Positions 54,094 through 62,059 of a stretch of DNA of 64,000 bases are shown piece by piece; positions within the stretch are counted from its first letter, which is position 1; every line of letters starts with the position of its first letter. This DNA is from JBBIWA01 sp037439425 (GTDB taxonomy: Bacteria; Acidobacteriota; Blastocatellia; RBC074). Under the pieces are notes generated by a model that saw nothing but the letters and a program-made list of their open reading frames with translations, ran no database searches and was not told the origin of the DNA. Position numbers and translations under genes: made by a program. The stretch is from assembly GCA_037439425.1 (NCBI GenBank), contig JBBIWA010000017.1:24351-88350 (forward strand). The letters run 5' to 3'.

Positions 54094-54867
54094 ATGACGA
54101 TCAATAGCATGGACACAGTGAAGGCATTGGCTACTACGCTCCCGAATGCGACACGGGTTTTCGAGCAGTTAGGCATTGATTATTGCTGTGGCGGAGAGCG
54201 CACGCTGGAAGAGGCCTGTCGCGTGGCTGAGCGCTCAGTTGCCGAGGTGGTGCGCCTGCTTGAGCAGGCCACAGCAGCCCAACAAGATGAGCCGTGGCGC
54301 AATTGGCAAAAGGAGCCGTTGACTGCTCTCATCACTTACATTCTGGACAAACATCACGTCTTCACCAAGCAAGAAGTGAATCGCCTGGAGCAGTTGCTGG
54401 CCCAGGTCTGCTCCCTTCACGGGCCGAATCATCCTGAGCTGCTGCACTTGCACAGGCTGTTTCAAGGTCTCAAACAAGAACTGATCCAGCACATGCTCAA
54501 AGAAGAACAGGTGCTCTTTCCTTACCTCGAGCGGCTGGAACAGGCTGTAAGCAGCGGGCAGAGGGTGCCGCCGCCTTTCTTCGGCACAGTGCGCAATCCG
54601 GTGCAGATGATGATGCTGGAGCACGAGACAGCGGGCCAGCTGCTGCGCCAGATGCGCAAGGTGAGCCGCGACTATTCTGTGCCAGATGATGCCTGTGCGA
54701 GTTTTCAAACGCTCTATCAAGCCTTGCCAGCATTTGAGGCCGACCTACATCAGCATATCCACCTGGAGAACAACCTGCTCTTCCCTCGCGCGGTGGAGAT
54801 GGAAAGCAAGGCCGAGCCGGAGTGGCAAAGCCCCGTGGACTCAGAGCACCGCTGCTTCGGGCACTGA
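54094..54867 (+). CDS. Di-iron iron-sulphur cluster repair protein (RIC/ScdA/YtfE-like)
   Basis: 257 residues; ATG 54094 after AAGGAGG. N-terminal DUF542 ScdA domain with GIDYCCGGERTLEEACRVA near residue 27, then a hemerythrin HHE domain: YILDKHHVFTKQEVNRLEQL, LIQHMLKEEQVLFPYLERLE, MMMLEHETAGQLLRQM and LHQHIHLENNLLFPRA. The family restores Fe-S clusters damaged by NO or oxidants. Its place beside an Fnr-type regulator, hemerythrin and YwiC-like gene supports a nitrosative-stress unit. Confidence 0.92.
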   Translation: MTINSMDTVKALATTLPNATRVFEQLGIDYCCGGERTLEEACRVAERSVAEVVRLLEQATAAQQDEPWRNWQKEPLTALITYILDKHHVFTKQEVNRLEQLLAQVCSLHGPNHPELLHLHRLFQGLKQELIQHMLKEEQVLFPYLERLEQAVSSGQRVPPPFFGTVRNPVQMMMLEHETAGQLLRQMRKVSRDYSVPDDACASFQTLYQALPAFEADLHQHIHLENNLLFPRAVEMESKAEPEWQSPVDSEHRCFGH

Positions 54868-54931
54868 TCTTCCACACAGTCAGGTGTAGCTCTGCTGTGT
54901 GCTGCGGCGACTTCGCAGAAAGGAAGCGACT

Positions 54932-55081
54932 ATGCCTGAACACCAACTGAGGGGCAAAAAGATTCTCCTGGTCATCTTCTGGGGCAATATTTGCCGCCCC
55001 TTCGCTAAATGTGCAGCTAGCGAGCTGAGCGGAAGGGATACCATTCGGCAGGTCTCCCACCACAGCGAAAGCCTTCGCTAA
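54932..55081 (+). pseudogene. Decayed low-molecular-weight phosphatase/arsenate-reductase-like fragment
   Basis: 49 codons from ATG 54932 with a good SD (AAAGG). KKILLVIFWGNICRPFAKCA resembles the P-loop of LMW protein tyrosine phosphatases (V-C-x-G-N-x-C-R-S-P) but the first catalytic Cys position reads Phe and the Ser before Pro is missing. The frame ends after ~49 codons against the usual ~140-150. It is interrupted by the direct repeat at 54999-55108. The similarity is my reading; it could be coincidental. Confidence 0.4.
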
Positions 55082-55108
55082 ATGTGCAACTAGCGAGCTG
55101 AGTGGAAG
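54999..55108. repeat. 37-bp direct repeat flanking 36-bp sequence (locus 3)
   Basis: 54999-55035 and 55072-55108 match at 35 of 37 positions (two differences: G/A and C/T). The interval 55036-55071 is 36 bp, GC about 58%. The left copy lies in the phosphatase-like remnant. Confidence 0.85.
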
Positions 55109-55466
55109 CAGCACGAACGACCAGGACGAAGAAGGTAATTGTCATTCAACCCGCAACGGGTGTGATTCTCCAAGCCGTTCAGCCTTTTCTCAAGCGGTGG
55201 CCTACAGCTCACCCTCCCCGCCCATAGGCCCCCGCAGCTATTTACCTGGGTAGCTATGGAGACAGGCAGGCTACCCAGGCTGCAGCAGTGATCCAAGATT
55301 TTCAGGAAAAACCTGATCGTTGACTCTTTCCTCAATACAGGAGCGAACTTCGCTCTAAATCTATTTCCAGGCTTCGCACTGGGTAACCAACGAGGTTGGC
55401 AAGCTCTCGGCCTCATCCGGTTCGTTCATTACTGTCGAGTGAGTGCATAAAAGAACCCCACACCTC
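55109..55466. other. Intergenic, nothing recognised
   Basis: Non-coding gap between the phosphatase remnant and the TPR gene; no terminator, promoter or repeat that I can support. Confidence 0.4.
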
Positions 55467-55479
55467 ACCTCCGGGAGGT
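55467..55479 (+). promoter_or_regulatory. Small hairpin overlapping the SD of the TPR gene
   Basis: ACCTCCGGGAGGT pairs 5 bp (ACCTC with GAGGT) around a CGG loop, and the right arm is the Shine-Dalgarno of the gene starting at 55484. It could lower translation, but a 5-bp stem is weak. Confidence 0.3.
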
Positions 55480-55483
55480 AACG

Positions 55484-56236
55484 ATGCGATGCCTATTTTA
55501 TTCCGGTTTATCTCTACTCCTGCTTGCCAGCTCAGTTGTCCACGCCCAAACTTCGCGCGCAGCCACGGCAGCCTCTTACCTGGAGCGCGGCAACGCCTGG
55601 TACGCCAAAGGCGAACTGGCGCGCGCCATTGACGATTACAGTCTCGCCATCGCCTGCAATCCGCGTTACGCCGAAGCCTACTACAACCGCGGTAACGCCC
55701 GCTATGTCCAGGGTGAGATAGAGGGCGCGATTGCCGATTTCAGCCGCACCATTGAGCTGGCTCCAAACTACGCCAAAGCCTACAACAGCCGTGGCGTGGC
55801 GCGGCAAGCTCAGGGCGATCTGGCAGGCGCGCTGGCCGACTATAACCAGGCTCTCAAGCTCATGCCCAAAGTGGCAGCCGTGTATCACAATCGCGGTTTC
55901 CTGTGGCTGATCAAAGGCCAGCTGCAGGCGGCTTTGACTGACTTCAACCGCGCTCTTGAGCTTGATGCGCGTTACGCCAAAGCATATAACGGCCGTGGCC
56001 ACCTGTATCTGGTCAAAGGAGAGCTGGAAGCGGCTCTGACTGACTTCGATCAGGCGATCAAGTTTGCTCCGCACCTGGCCGAAGCCTACCGAGGCCGAGG
56101 GGTAGTGCGGCTGCTGCAAGGCAGAGAGGTTGAGGCACAGCAGGACTTCGCTCAGTGCATTAAACTCAATCCCGACCTCCAGCTCACGCTGGAGAAGTTC
56201 ATCGAGGCAGCCAAACAACTGCCAGCGGTGAAATAG
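55484..56236 (+). CDS. Exported TPR-repeat protein
   Basis: 250 residues; ATG 55484 follows GGGAGG. Signal peptide FYSGLSLLLLASSVVHAQ. Six consecutive 34-residue TPR units from residue ~30 to ~235, each with the pattern A-x-AYxNRGxxxxxxGxxxxALxDFxxAIxLxPxY, for example AYYNRGNARYVQGEIEGAIA. The repeats are very regular. TPR superhelices bind peptides; a periplasmic scaffold role is inferred. Its neighbours are decayed genes, so context says little. Confidence 0.85.
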   Translation: MRCLFYSGLSLLLLASSVVHAQTSRAATAASYLERGNAWYAKGELARAIDDYSLAIACNPRYAEAYYNRGNARYVQGEIEGAIADFSRTIELAPNYAKAYNSRGVARQAQGDLAGALADYNQALKLMPKVAAVYHNRGFLWLIKGQLQAALTDFNRALELDARYAKAYNGRGHLYLVKGELEAALTDFDQAIKFAPHLAEAYRGRGVVRLLQGREVEAQQDFAQCIKLNPDLQLTLEKFIEAAKQLPAVK

Positions 56237-56248
56237 CAAACTCACTTT

Positions 56249-56636
56249 ATGAGTATGGCCGCCAATTCATTAATTGGTGAGATCCGGCCTGGCTCCTCTA
56301 TTGCTAGCATTATGGTCTACTCAGTGATGGACTATCTCAAGAGTAAGTGGGGTCACAGTCTCATCCGGCAGGTGTTGCGCATCACCGACCGAGCCACCCA
56401 ATGCCGTAATCGACTACATTGCGCAGCGTAAGAAGTCGAGCGAGACTACGCCGAGATTGCGGCGCCGCGAGGAAGAATTACGCGCTCGCTACGAGGAGCA
56501 AAATCGTGCGCCCTCGCCCTACCCGCCGGATCTGCTTTTAAAGGAACAGCGCAGGTTGTGGCTGAAAAGATGGGCACAGCTGAAATGCGCTGAAGCGGAC
56601 AATGGTCAGCACGATCCGCCTGGATCGCGATCTTGA
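56249..56636 (+). pseudogene. Frameshifted remnant of an unidentified gene
   Basis: A 60-codon frame begins at 56249 (MSMAANSLIGEIRPGSSIAS) and stops at 56429-56431. The next frame (+1) carries protein-like coding sequence from about 56400 to the TGA at 56634-56636: NAVIDYIAQRKKS, REEELRARYEEQNRAPSPYP and LLLKEQRRLWLKRWAQLK. Together they read like one protein broken by a frameshift. No family recognised. The second part has no start of its own. Confidence 0.4.
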
Positions 56637-57180
56637 AGGCCACTGCTCGAAATCAAATGGCTGAGCGACTTCGGTTTGTTCGACAGTTACTCCGATCAAG
56701 CAATCTTTGGCGCAGGGTGGACTTATTCCATAGCCTGTTCATTGTGATGCCCCGGCTTGGAAAGTAAGCCGGGAATCTATGCGCGCACTGACCACTGCTC
56801 ACTGAAACCTGGCACCTGAAACTTAAATCAAACAGTTGTCGCCTCAGAGACGGCTTGGCCTTGAAAGCAGTGGCCAGGGTTGCAATCGTCAGACCTATCT
56901 TACGCGTTAATACCTCAGTTCAGTTCCCCAGCCTCATACGAAGTTCGCTCGCTACCGCTCGCGCTTCTGACTCGGCGCCTTGTCCCATAGGCCCAAATGC
57001 AAACTGATCTAATCCGACCGAGAAAATAGATTTGTAAGATTTTCGCAACAATTACCAGATAAGAATGCCGCGCTGTTGCCGTCCCGCATCAGTCTTCTTA
57101 CCAGACCCCACACCAGGATGAAAAAAGAGCCGCCGACGGAATAATCTGAGGGAGGGGGCGCTTATACCAATGAGGGAAAC
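56637..57180. other. Intergenic region upstream of the nucleotide carrier
   Basis: 544 bp without a gene. It holds a perfect 8-bp-stem hairpin CCCGGCTT-GGAAAGT-AAGCCGGG (56751-56773) with no T-run. No convincing promoter pair found. Confidence 0.4.
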
Positions 57181-59442
57181 ATGGCGCTGACTAACCTGAG
57201 AGAAAAACTCGGAGCCGCCCTGGGGATCAAATCAGGAGAGTTCCTCACTGCTTTCTCGCTCTTCTGCTATCTGTTTCTGATCATCGCTTCCTACGTCATC
57301 TCCAAAACCGTTCGCGATGCCCTCTTCCTGACCGAGTTCGGCGCCTTGAATCTGCCTTACGTCTATGTCGGCATCGCCATCTTCGTCAGCTTCTTTGTCG
57401 CAGTCTACCTCCGTCTGGGTCGTTGGCTCAGACCGCGGGTGCTGGTCTGCTGGACACTGTTGTTTTTCCTCTCCAATGTGGTCTTGTTCTGGTGGCTGGT
57501 GCACCTGGGGTTGAGCTGGCTCTATCCGGTAGTCTACATATGGGTAGGAGTCTTTGGGGTGATTGCGCCGATGCAGGTGTGGATGTTGGCGAGTCTGTTT
57601 TTGACGACGCGGCAGGCGAAGCGCTTGTATGGCTTCATTGGGAGCGGAGGGCTGTTGGGCGCGATCGTGGGTGGGTTGCTTTCGAGCTGGATGGTGAAGC
57701 AGGTCGGGACGGAAAATTTGCTGCTGCTGTTGGTGTTTTTTCTGGCGGCGTGTGTTTGGCTAACCAATCTGGGCTGGTGGCAGACGCCTGGAGAAACGGC
57801 GGGAGAGTCGGCAGAGAGAGGTGAGGAGTCCCCAGGCAGTCTGTGCCAGAGCATTTCACTGATTATGCGGTCACAATACCTGCTGCTGATCACAGCCATT
57901 ATCAGCATCGGAGCGATGGCAACGACGCTGGCCGATTATCAGTTCAAGGCGGTGGCCGAGCAGACCTTTGTGACTAAGGATCAATTGACAGCCTTCTTCG
58001 GGAGATTCTACGGCTATCTGGGAATAGGAGCGGTGTTATTGCAACTGCTGCTCACCAGCCGAATGATGCGGCGCTTGGGCATTGGATTTACGCTCTTTCT
58101 GCTCCCACTAGGGTTGGTGTTAGGCTCGGTAGCTGTGCTCAGTTATGTCACCTTGTGGTCAGTCACGTTACTGAAAGGCACCGATCAACTCTTCAAACAT
58201 TCAGTAGACAAATCCTCTCTCGAGTTGCTCTATCTTCCCCTGCCAGTGAAGATCAGGACAGCAGCCAAGTCTTTTATTGATACGGTTGTCTGGCGGCTGG
58301 CTGATGCTGCAGCAGGTTTGGTCCTGCTATTGTTGATTTCCTTCTTCTCCTTGAGCCTGCGACAGATCACGCTGGTGAATTTATTTTTTCTGCTTGGGTG
58401 GTTAGTAGTTGCCCACACGCTCAGACGGAAATATGTGGATGCGCTGCGCTCGGCTATTTCTGGACGAGCCTGCGATTCCAAGCCGGCGAAGGCAAAAGCG
58501 CCCACTGCTTCATTCGACCACCTCCCCGAAGAGAGACCCCAGCCCGCGACGAAGGCGGCGTTAAGCGCGTCTGGTCTCACGCACGCGCCAGGTAGTGAGG
58601 ATCAGGCACGCTGGAAGCGTGCGTACCCAGGTTACCTAGAACTGGCCAGGCTTCTCCAGGACTCGTCAGCTCAGGTCGCACAACAAGCTTTGCAGTGGGC
58701 AGCAGAACTTCAGCGACTTGAACTCGTCCCTTTGATCATCGCTCACTTGGGGCGCAAAGAGACCAGCGCCCTGGCCCGCCAAACCTTGATCGGTTACGGC
58801 AGCAAGATCCTGGGAACTTTGCGAGACCATCTGGTTAGTGAAGAAGTAGCGATTGAGGTCCGCAGGACTATTCCCGCCATTATCAGCGAAATTGAGACGC
58901 AAGAAGCCGTTGATCTGCTGGCCTCCAGCATGGATCAGCAAGACCCACGGCTGCGCCTGACCATTATGAAAGCCCTCAACAAGCTGCGCGCCAAGGCCTC
59001 ACCACTCAAGTTCCCCACCGCCAGAGTCCGGCAGGAGCTGATTTATGAAGTCAAGAACTACTATCTGGCATTGTCCCTGCTGCAGGCCAAACTATCTGGT
59101 CAATCATCAACGGACGCCTCTTCAGACTGCGAGCCGTTGCAGCGCCGGATGGAAGAGAGACTGGAGTCGGTGCTGGAACGCATCTTCCGATTGCTCGGAT
59201 TGATCTATCCTCCGCAGGATCTGGATCAAGCCTATCATGGGCTGTTGAGCGACGATCTCACTGTCCGGGCCAACGCTCTGGAGTTGTTAGACAATCTGCT
59301 GAAGTCTGATGACCGGCAATGGCTACTGCCGTTGGTGGACGAGGAGATGCCGCCTACTGATCGGCTGGCGGTAGCCAGATCCATCAGCCACCGGCGCGCA
59401 CGCCAGCAAGTTCAAAGCGCTGATCTGGCCGCTTGGGACTGA
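57181..59442 (+). CDS. ATP/ADP-translocase-like (Npt) carrier with HEAT-repeat tail
   Basis: 753 residues; ATG 57181 after GAGGG. Residues ~20-425 form about twelve membrane helices of the TLC/Npt MFS type (IIASYVISKTVRDALFLTEF near 35, VIAPMQVWMLASLFLTTRQA near 125, KRLYGFIGSGGLLGAIVGG near 143). Residues ~480-750 are helical repeats of HEAT type (LARLLQDSSAQVAQQALQWA, EIETQEAVDLLASSMDQQDP). In obligate intracellular bacteria such carriers import ATP; free-living acidobacterial forms have an unknown substrate. The linker between the two parts carries a fragment of the dispersed palindromic repeat (58606-58631). Confidence 0.85.
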   Translation: MALTNLREKLGAALGIKSGEFLTAFSLFCYLFLIIASYVISKTVRDALFLTEFGALNLPYVYVGIAIFVSFFVAVYLRLGRWLRPRVLVCWTLLFFLSNVVLFWWLVHLGLSWLYPVVYIWVGVFGVIAPMQVWMLASLFLTTRQAKRLYGFIGSGGLLGAIVGGLLSSWMVKQVGTENLLLLLVFFLAACVWLTNLGWWQTPGETAGESAERGEESPGSLCQSISLIMRSQYLLLITAIISIGAMATTLADYQFKAVAEQTFVTKDQLTAFFGRFYGYLGIGAVLLQLLLTSRMMRRLGIGFTLFLLPLGLVLGSVAVLSYVTLWSVTLLKGTDQLFKHSVDKSSLELLYLPLPVKIRTAAKSFIDTVVWRLADAAAGLVLLLLISFFSLSLRQITLVNLFFLLGWLVVAHTLRRKYVDALRSAISGRACDSKPAKAKAPTASFDHLPEERPQPATKAALSASGLTHAPGSEDQARWKRAYPGYLELARLLQDSSAQVAQQALQWAAELQRLELVPLIIAHLGRKETSALARQTLIGYGSKILGTLRDHLVSEEVAIEVRRTIPAIISEIETQEAVDLLASSMDQQDPRLRLTIMKALNKLRAKASPLKFPTARVRQELIYEVKNYYLALSLLQAKLSGQSSTDASSDCEPLQRRMEERLESVLERIFRLLGLIYPPQDLDQAYHGLLSDDLTVRANALELLDNLLKSDDRQWLLPLVDEEMPPTDRLAVARSISHRRARQQVQSADLAAWD
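58606..58631 (+). repeat. Palindromic fragment of the dispersed leader element inside a CDS
   Basis: GCACGCTGGAAGCGTGC followed by GTACCCAGG, identical but for one base to the matching part of copy A at 3950-3975. It is read in frame as part of the linker of the nucleotide carrier. Confidence 0.6.
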
Positions 59443-59592
59443 GGAGGCGGTTGCGCTCCAAGGTGCAATTCAGTTTACTAACCGGAAGATGCGCCCCACT
59501 GATCGGAAGCCGGAGACCAGGGCGTTGCTAATGTTTCTCTGTAGTCTGGCTGTGAGAGCTTTAGTTGCTTTTTGGCGGGAATAGATCAGGCT

Positions 59593-59624
59593 CCCCGGAG
59601 ATTTCTTCACCGGGGTGGCTTTTT
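59593..59624 (+). terminator. Intrinsic terminator after the nucleotide carrier gene
   Basis: CCCCGG (59593-59598) pairs with CCGGGG (59610-59615) across an 11-nt loop, extended by weaker pairs, and is followed by a five-T run at 59620-59624. Confidence 0.5.
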
Positions 59625-59671
59625 ATCCATGGCACTTAAGCCCCTAAAGAGGTTGAAGATGGGAGGACTCT

Positions 59672-61051
59672 ATGACGACAAAATACGATGCCATCATTAT
59701 CGGCACAGGGCAGGCTGGCCCATCTCTGGCAGTGAGATTGGCAAAAACTGGAAGGAAAGTAGCCATCATCGAGCGCCATCTGTTTGGCGGCACCTGTGTC
59801 AACACCGGATGCATTCCGACCAAGACTCTGCTCGCCAGTGCTCGCGCTGCTTACCTGGCTAGACGCGCTGCCGATTTTGGGGTGATGATCAATGGCTCGA
59901 TCACAGTTGATATGAAGAAGGTCAAGGCGCGCAGAGACGAAGTAGCAGGCCGGTCCAACAAGGGCGTCGAAAACTGGCTCAAGAACACGAAGAACCTCAC
60001 TGTCTATGAAGGCCATGCGCGCTTTGAAAGCCCACGCACGATCAGCGTCAACGGAGAACTGCTCGAGGCTGAGCAGTTCTTCATCAACGTGGGCGGGCGC
60101 GCTTATATTCCGCCTATGCCCGGGCTGGAGAGCGTCAACTATCTGACCAACTCCAGTATGATGGAAGTCGATTTCCTCCCCGAGCATCTGATTGTCGTCG
60201 GCGGCAGCTATGTCGGACTGGAGTTCGGTCAAATGTACCGGCGCTTCGGCAGCCAGGTCACCATTGTGGAGAAAGGGCCGCGCCTGATACAGCGCGAGGA
60301 CCTGGATGTCTCCGCGGCCATCAAAGAGATACTGGAAAACGAAGGCATCAACATCCGTCTTAACGCTGAATGCATGAGCGTCGAAAAACGCGGCGATCAG
60401 GTAGCGATCAAGCTCGATTGTTCGAGCGGTGCGAGAGAAGTCATCGGCTCGCATTTACTGCTAGCTGTTGGCCGTGTTCCGAACACGCACGATCTGGGAC
60501 TGGAGAAAGCAGGTATTAAAACTGACGCGCGCGGCTACATCATCGTGGATGATCAATTGCGCACCAGTGTAGCCGGCATATGGGCGCTGGGCGATTGCAA
60601 TGGCCAGGGAGCGTTTACTCATACTTCATACAACGACTACGAGATCGTAGCTGCCAATCTGCTTGACCAGGACTCGCGCCGCGTCAGCGATCGCATCCCG
60701 GCTTACGCGCTCTACATTGATCCCCCGCTGGGGCGCGCCGGTCTGAGTGAAGCTGAGGTAAGAGCATCAGGGCGAAAAGCCTTGCTCGGCAAACGTCCGA
60801 TGACGCGCGTGGGCCGCGCTGTAGAGAAAGGTGAAACTCAAGGCTTCATGAAGATTCTGGTAGATGCTGAGACCGAACAGATCCTGGGTGCGGCGATTCT
60901 GGGAGTCGAAGGTGACGAGGTGATCCACTCGATTCTGGATGTGATGTATACCCGGGCTCCCTACACAGTGTTGCAGCGAGCCATGCACATTCATCCGACG
61001 GTCGCGGAGTTGATCCCTACTCTGCTGGGCGAGCTTAAACCGTTGGAATAG
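59672..61051 (+). CDS. Pyridine-nucleotide disulfide oxidoreductase (MerA/Lpd-like)
   Basis: 459 residues; ATG 59672 after GGGAGG. FAD-binding IIIGTGQAGPSLAVRLAKTG near 9, redox-active disulfide GGTCVNTGCIPTKTLL near 40-55, NAD-binding VVGGSYVGLEFGQMYRRFGS near 175, second FAD motif GIWALGDCNGQGAFTHTSYN near 305, and C-terminal dimerisation domain with the HIHPTVAEL catalytic-base motif. It lacks the C-terminal vicinal Cys pair of mercuric reductases, so mercury reduction is unlikely. It could be a dihydrolipoamide or other thiol/quinone reductase. A terminator separates it from the carrier gene. Confidence 0.88.
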   Translation: MTTKYDAIIIGTGQAGPSLAVRLAKTGRKVAIIERHLFGGTCVNTGCIPTKTLLASARAAYLARRAADFGVMINGSITVDMKKVKARRDEVAGRSNKGVENWLKNTKNLTVYEGHARFESPRTISVNGELLEAEQFFINVGGRAYIPPMPGLESVNYLTNSSMMEVDFLPEHLIVVGGSYVGLEFGQMYRRFGSQVTIVEKGPRLIQREDLDVSAAIKEILENEGINIRLNAECMSVEKRGDQVAIKLDCSSGAREVIGSHLLLAVGRVPNTHDLGLEKAGIKTDARGYIIVDDQLRTSVAGIWALGDCNGQGAFTHTSYNDYEIVAANLLDQDSRRVSDRIPAYALYIDPPLGRAGLSEAEVRASGRKALLGKRPMTRVGRAVEKGETQGFMKILVDAETEQILGAAILGVEGDEVIHSILDVMYTRAPYTVLQRAMHIHPTVAELIPTLLGELKPLE

Positions 61052-61058
61052 AGCTGCG

Positions 61059-62045
61059 CTAAGTGCGAGCCGAGCGCGGCAGCGTAAACTGCTGGTCTGC
61101 GGCAGCAAATGGTCCGCGCACCATCAAGTAAGACGGGCCATCGTGATCGAGAAGGTAAGGCACAGCTTCGGCCTTAACACCTAGACGGTCAACTGCAAAG
61201 TAGAGCTCTACTTCAGTGATCCATTGCGGCAGTCTCTCAAGCAAAGCGTCCAGAGAGGGAATCTGCGGCCCTACTATGTCGAACAGCTTCAGCTTCCCCC
61301 CTTCCAGCTCCAGGCACACAATCACATCTAAATCGGCTAGATAGTGGAGCGGCCGCCAGCCTTCATTAAAACAGAAGACGGCCTTTTCCTCGACGACCCC
61401 GACCACATGTGAGACTGGCGCGCGCGTCTCTAAGAGCCGACCGAGGAGCTTGATATCTTCCAGGTCCTGCAGGTTGAGCGGGCGCATTGGGGCAATGGGG
61501 CGAGGGGGCGATGGGGCGACGGGGCGAGAATCTTGTGAGCCTCGTTCCCCTCCCCATCTCCCCATCTCCTTCTCTCCTTGTCCCCCGGTCTCTCCCTCTC
61601 CCTGTCGCAGAGGATCGCATCTCACCCTGAAGAAATGTTCGGGGATGTGGCGAAAGCCGAAGGGCGAGAAATATTCGGGATGCTCGGTCGTCAAAATCAG
61701 CGTCTCATAGCGCGGCGCGCAATACTCAATTACTGCTTCCATAAGCTGGCGATAGCAGCCACGGCGACGATGTTCAGGATGAGTAGCGACGCCGTGAATG
61801 GATCCAACTTTTATCAATTGCCCCAGCAGAATAAGCTGAAGTTCAATCACGCCGAGGTGAGAAATAGCTTGCTCACCTGCAAAGTAAACAAACGGGGTGG
61901 AGACTGACTCCCAGGCAGCACCCATCTGCCTGGCGTTTTGGGCCACTTTGCGCACTCCGGGAAAGACCACATCAAGCAGATCAAAGAGCCGCTGACTCAA
62001 TGTAGGGTCATCGGTGAAGGAGCGGCGGAAATGGTTTTGTGTCAT
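61059..62045 (-). CDS. GNAT-type N-acetyltransferase with low-complexity insertion
   Basis: 328 residues from ATG 62045, with AAAGG 5 nt upstream. The N-terminal half contains the acetyl-CoA loop VGSIHGVATHPEHRRRGCYRQ followed by PFGFRHI, as in Eis-like GNAT proteins. A Gly/Glu/Pro/Arg-rich stretch of ~43 residues (GEGETGGQGEKEMGRWGGER onward) then interrupts the protein, encoded by purine/pyrimidine-biased DNA at 61482-61610. The second half (SYLMVRGPF and surrounding) may be a sterol-carrier-like or second GNAT half. Substrate unknown. Overlaps nothing; 14-bp gap from the VWA gene. Confidence 0.8.
   Translation of the reverse strand: MTQNHFRRSFTDDPTLSQRLFDLLDVVFPGVRKVAQNARQMGAAWESVSTPFVYFAGEQAISHLGVIELQLILLGQLIKVGSIHGVATHPEHRRRGCYRQLMEAVIEYCAPRYETLILTTEHPEYFSPFGFRHIPEHFFRVRCDPLRQGEGETGGQGEKEMGRWGGERGSQDSRPVAPSPPRPIAPMRPLNLQDLEDIKLLGRLLETRAPVSHVVGVVEEKAVFCFNEGWRPLHYLADLDVIVCLELEGGKLKLFDIVGPQIPSLDALLERLPQWITEVELYFAVDRLGVKAEAVPYLLDHDGPSYLMVRGPFAAADQQFTLPRSART
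61482..61610. repeat. Low-complexity GGGGCGATG / TCTCCCCA tract within the GNAT gene
   Basis: A G-rich half (GGGGCGAGGGGGCGATGGGG and similar) followed by a C/T-rich half (CCCCATCTCCCCATCTCC). Composition is unlike the flanking coding sequence. It stays in frame. Confidence 0.75.
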
Positions 62046-62059
62046 ACGGACCTTTCGGT

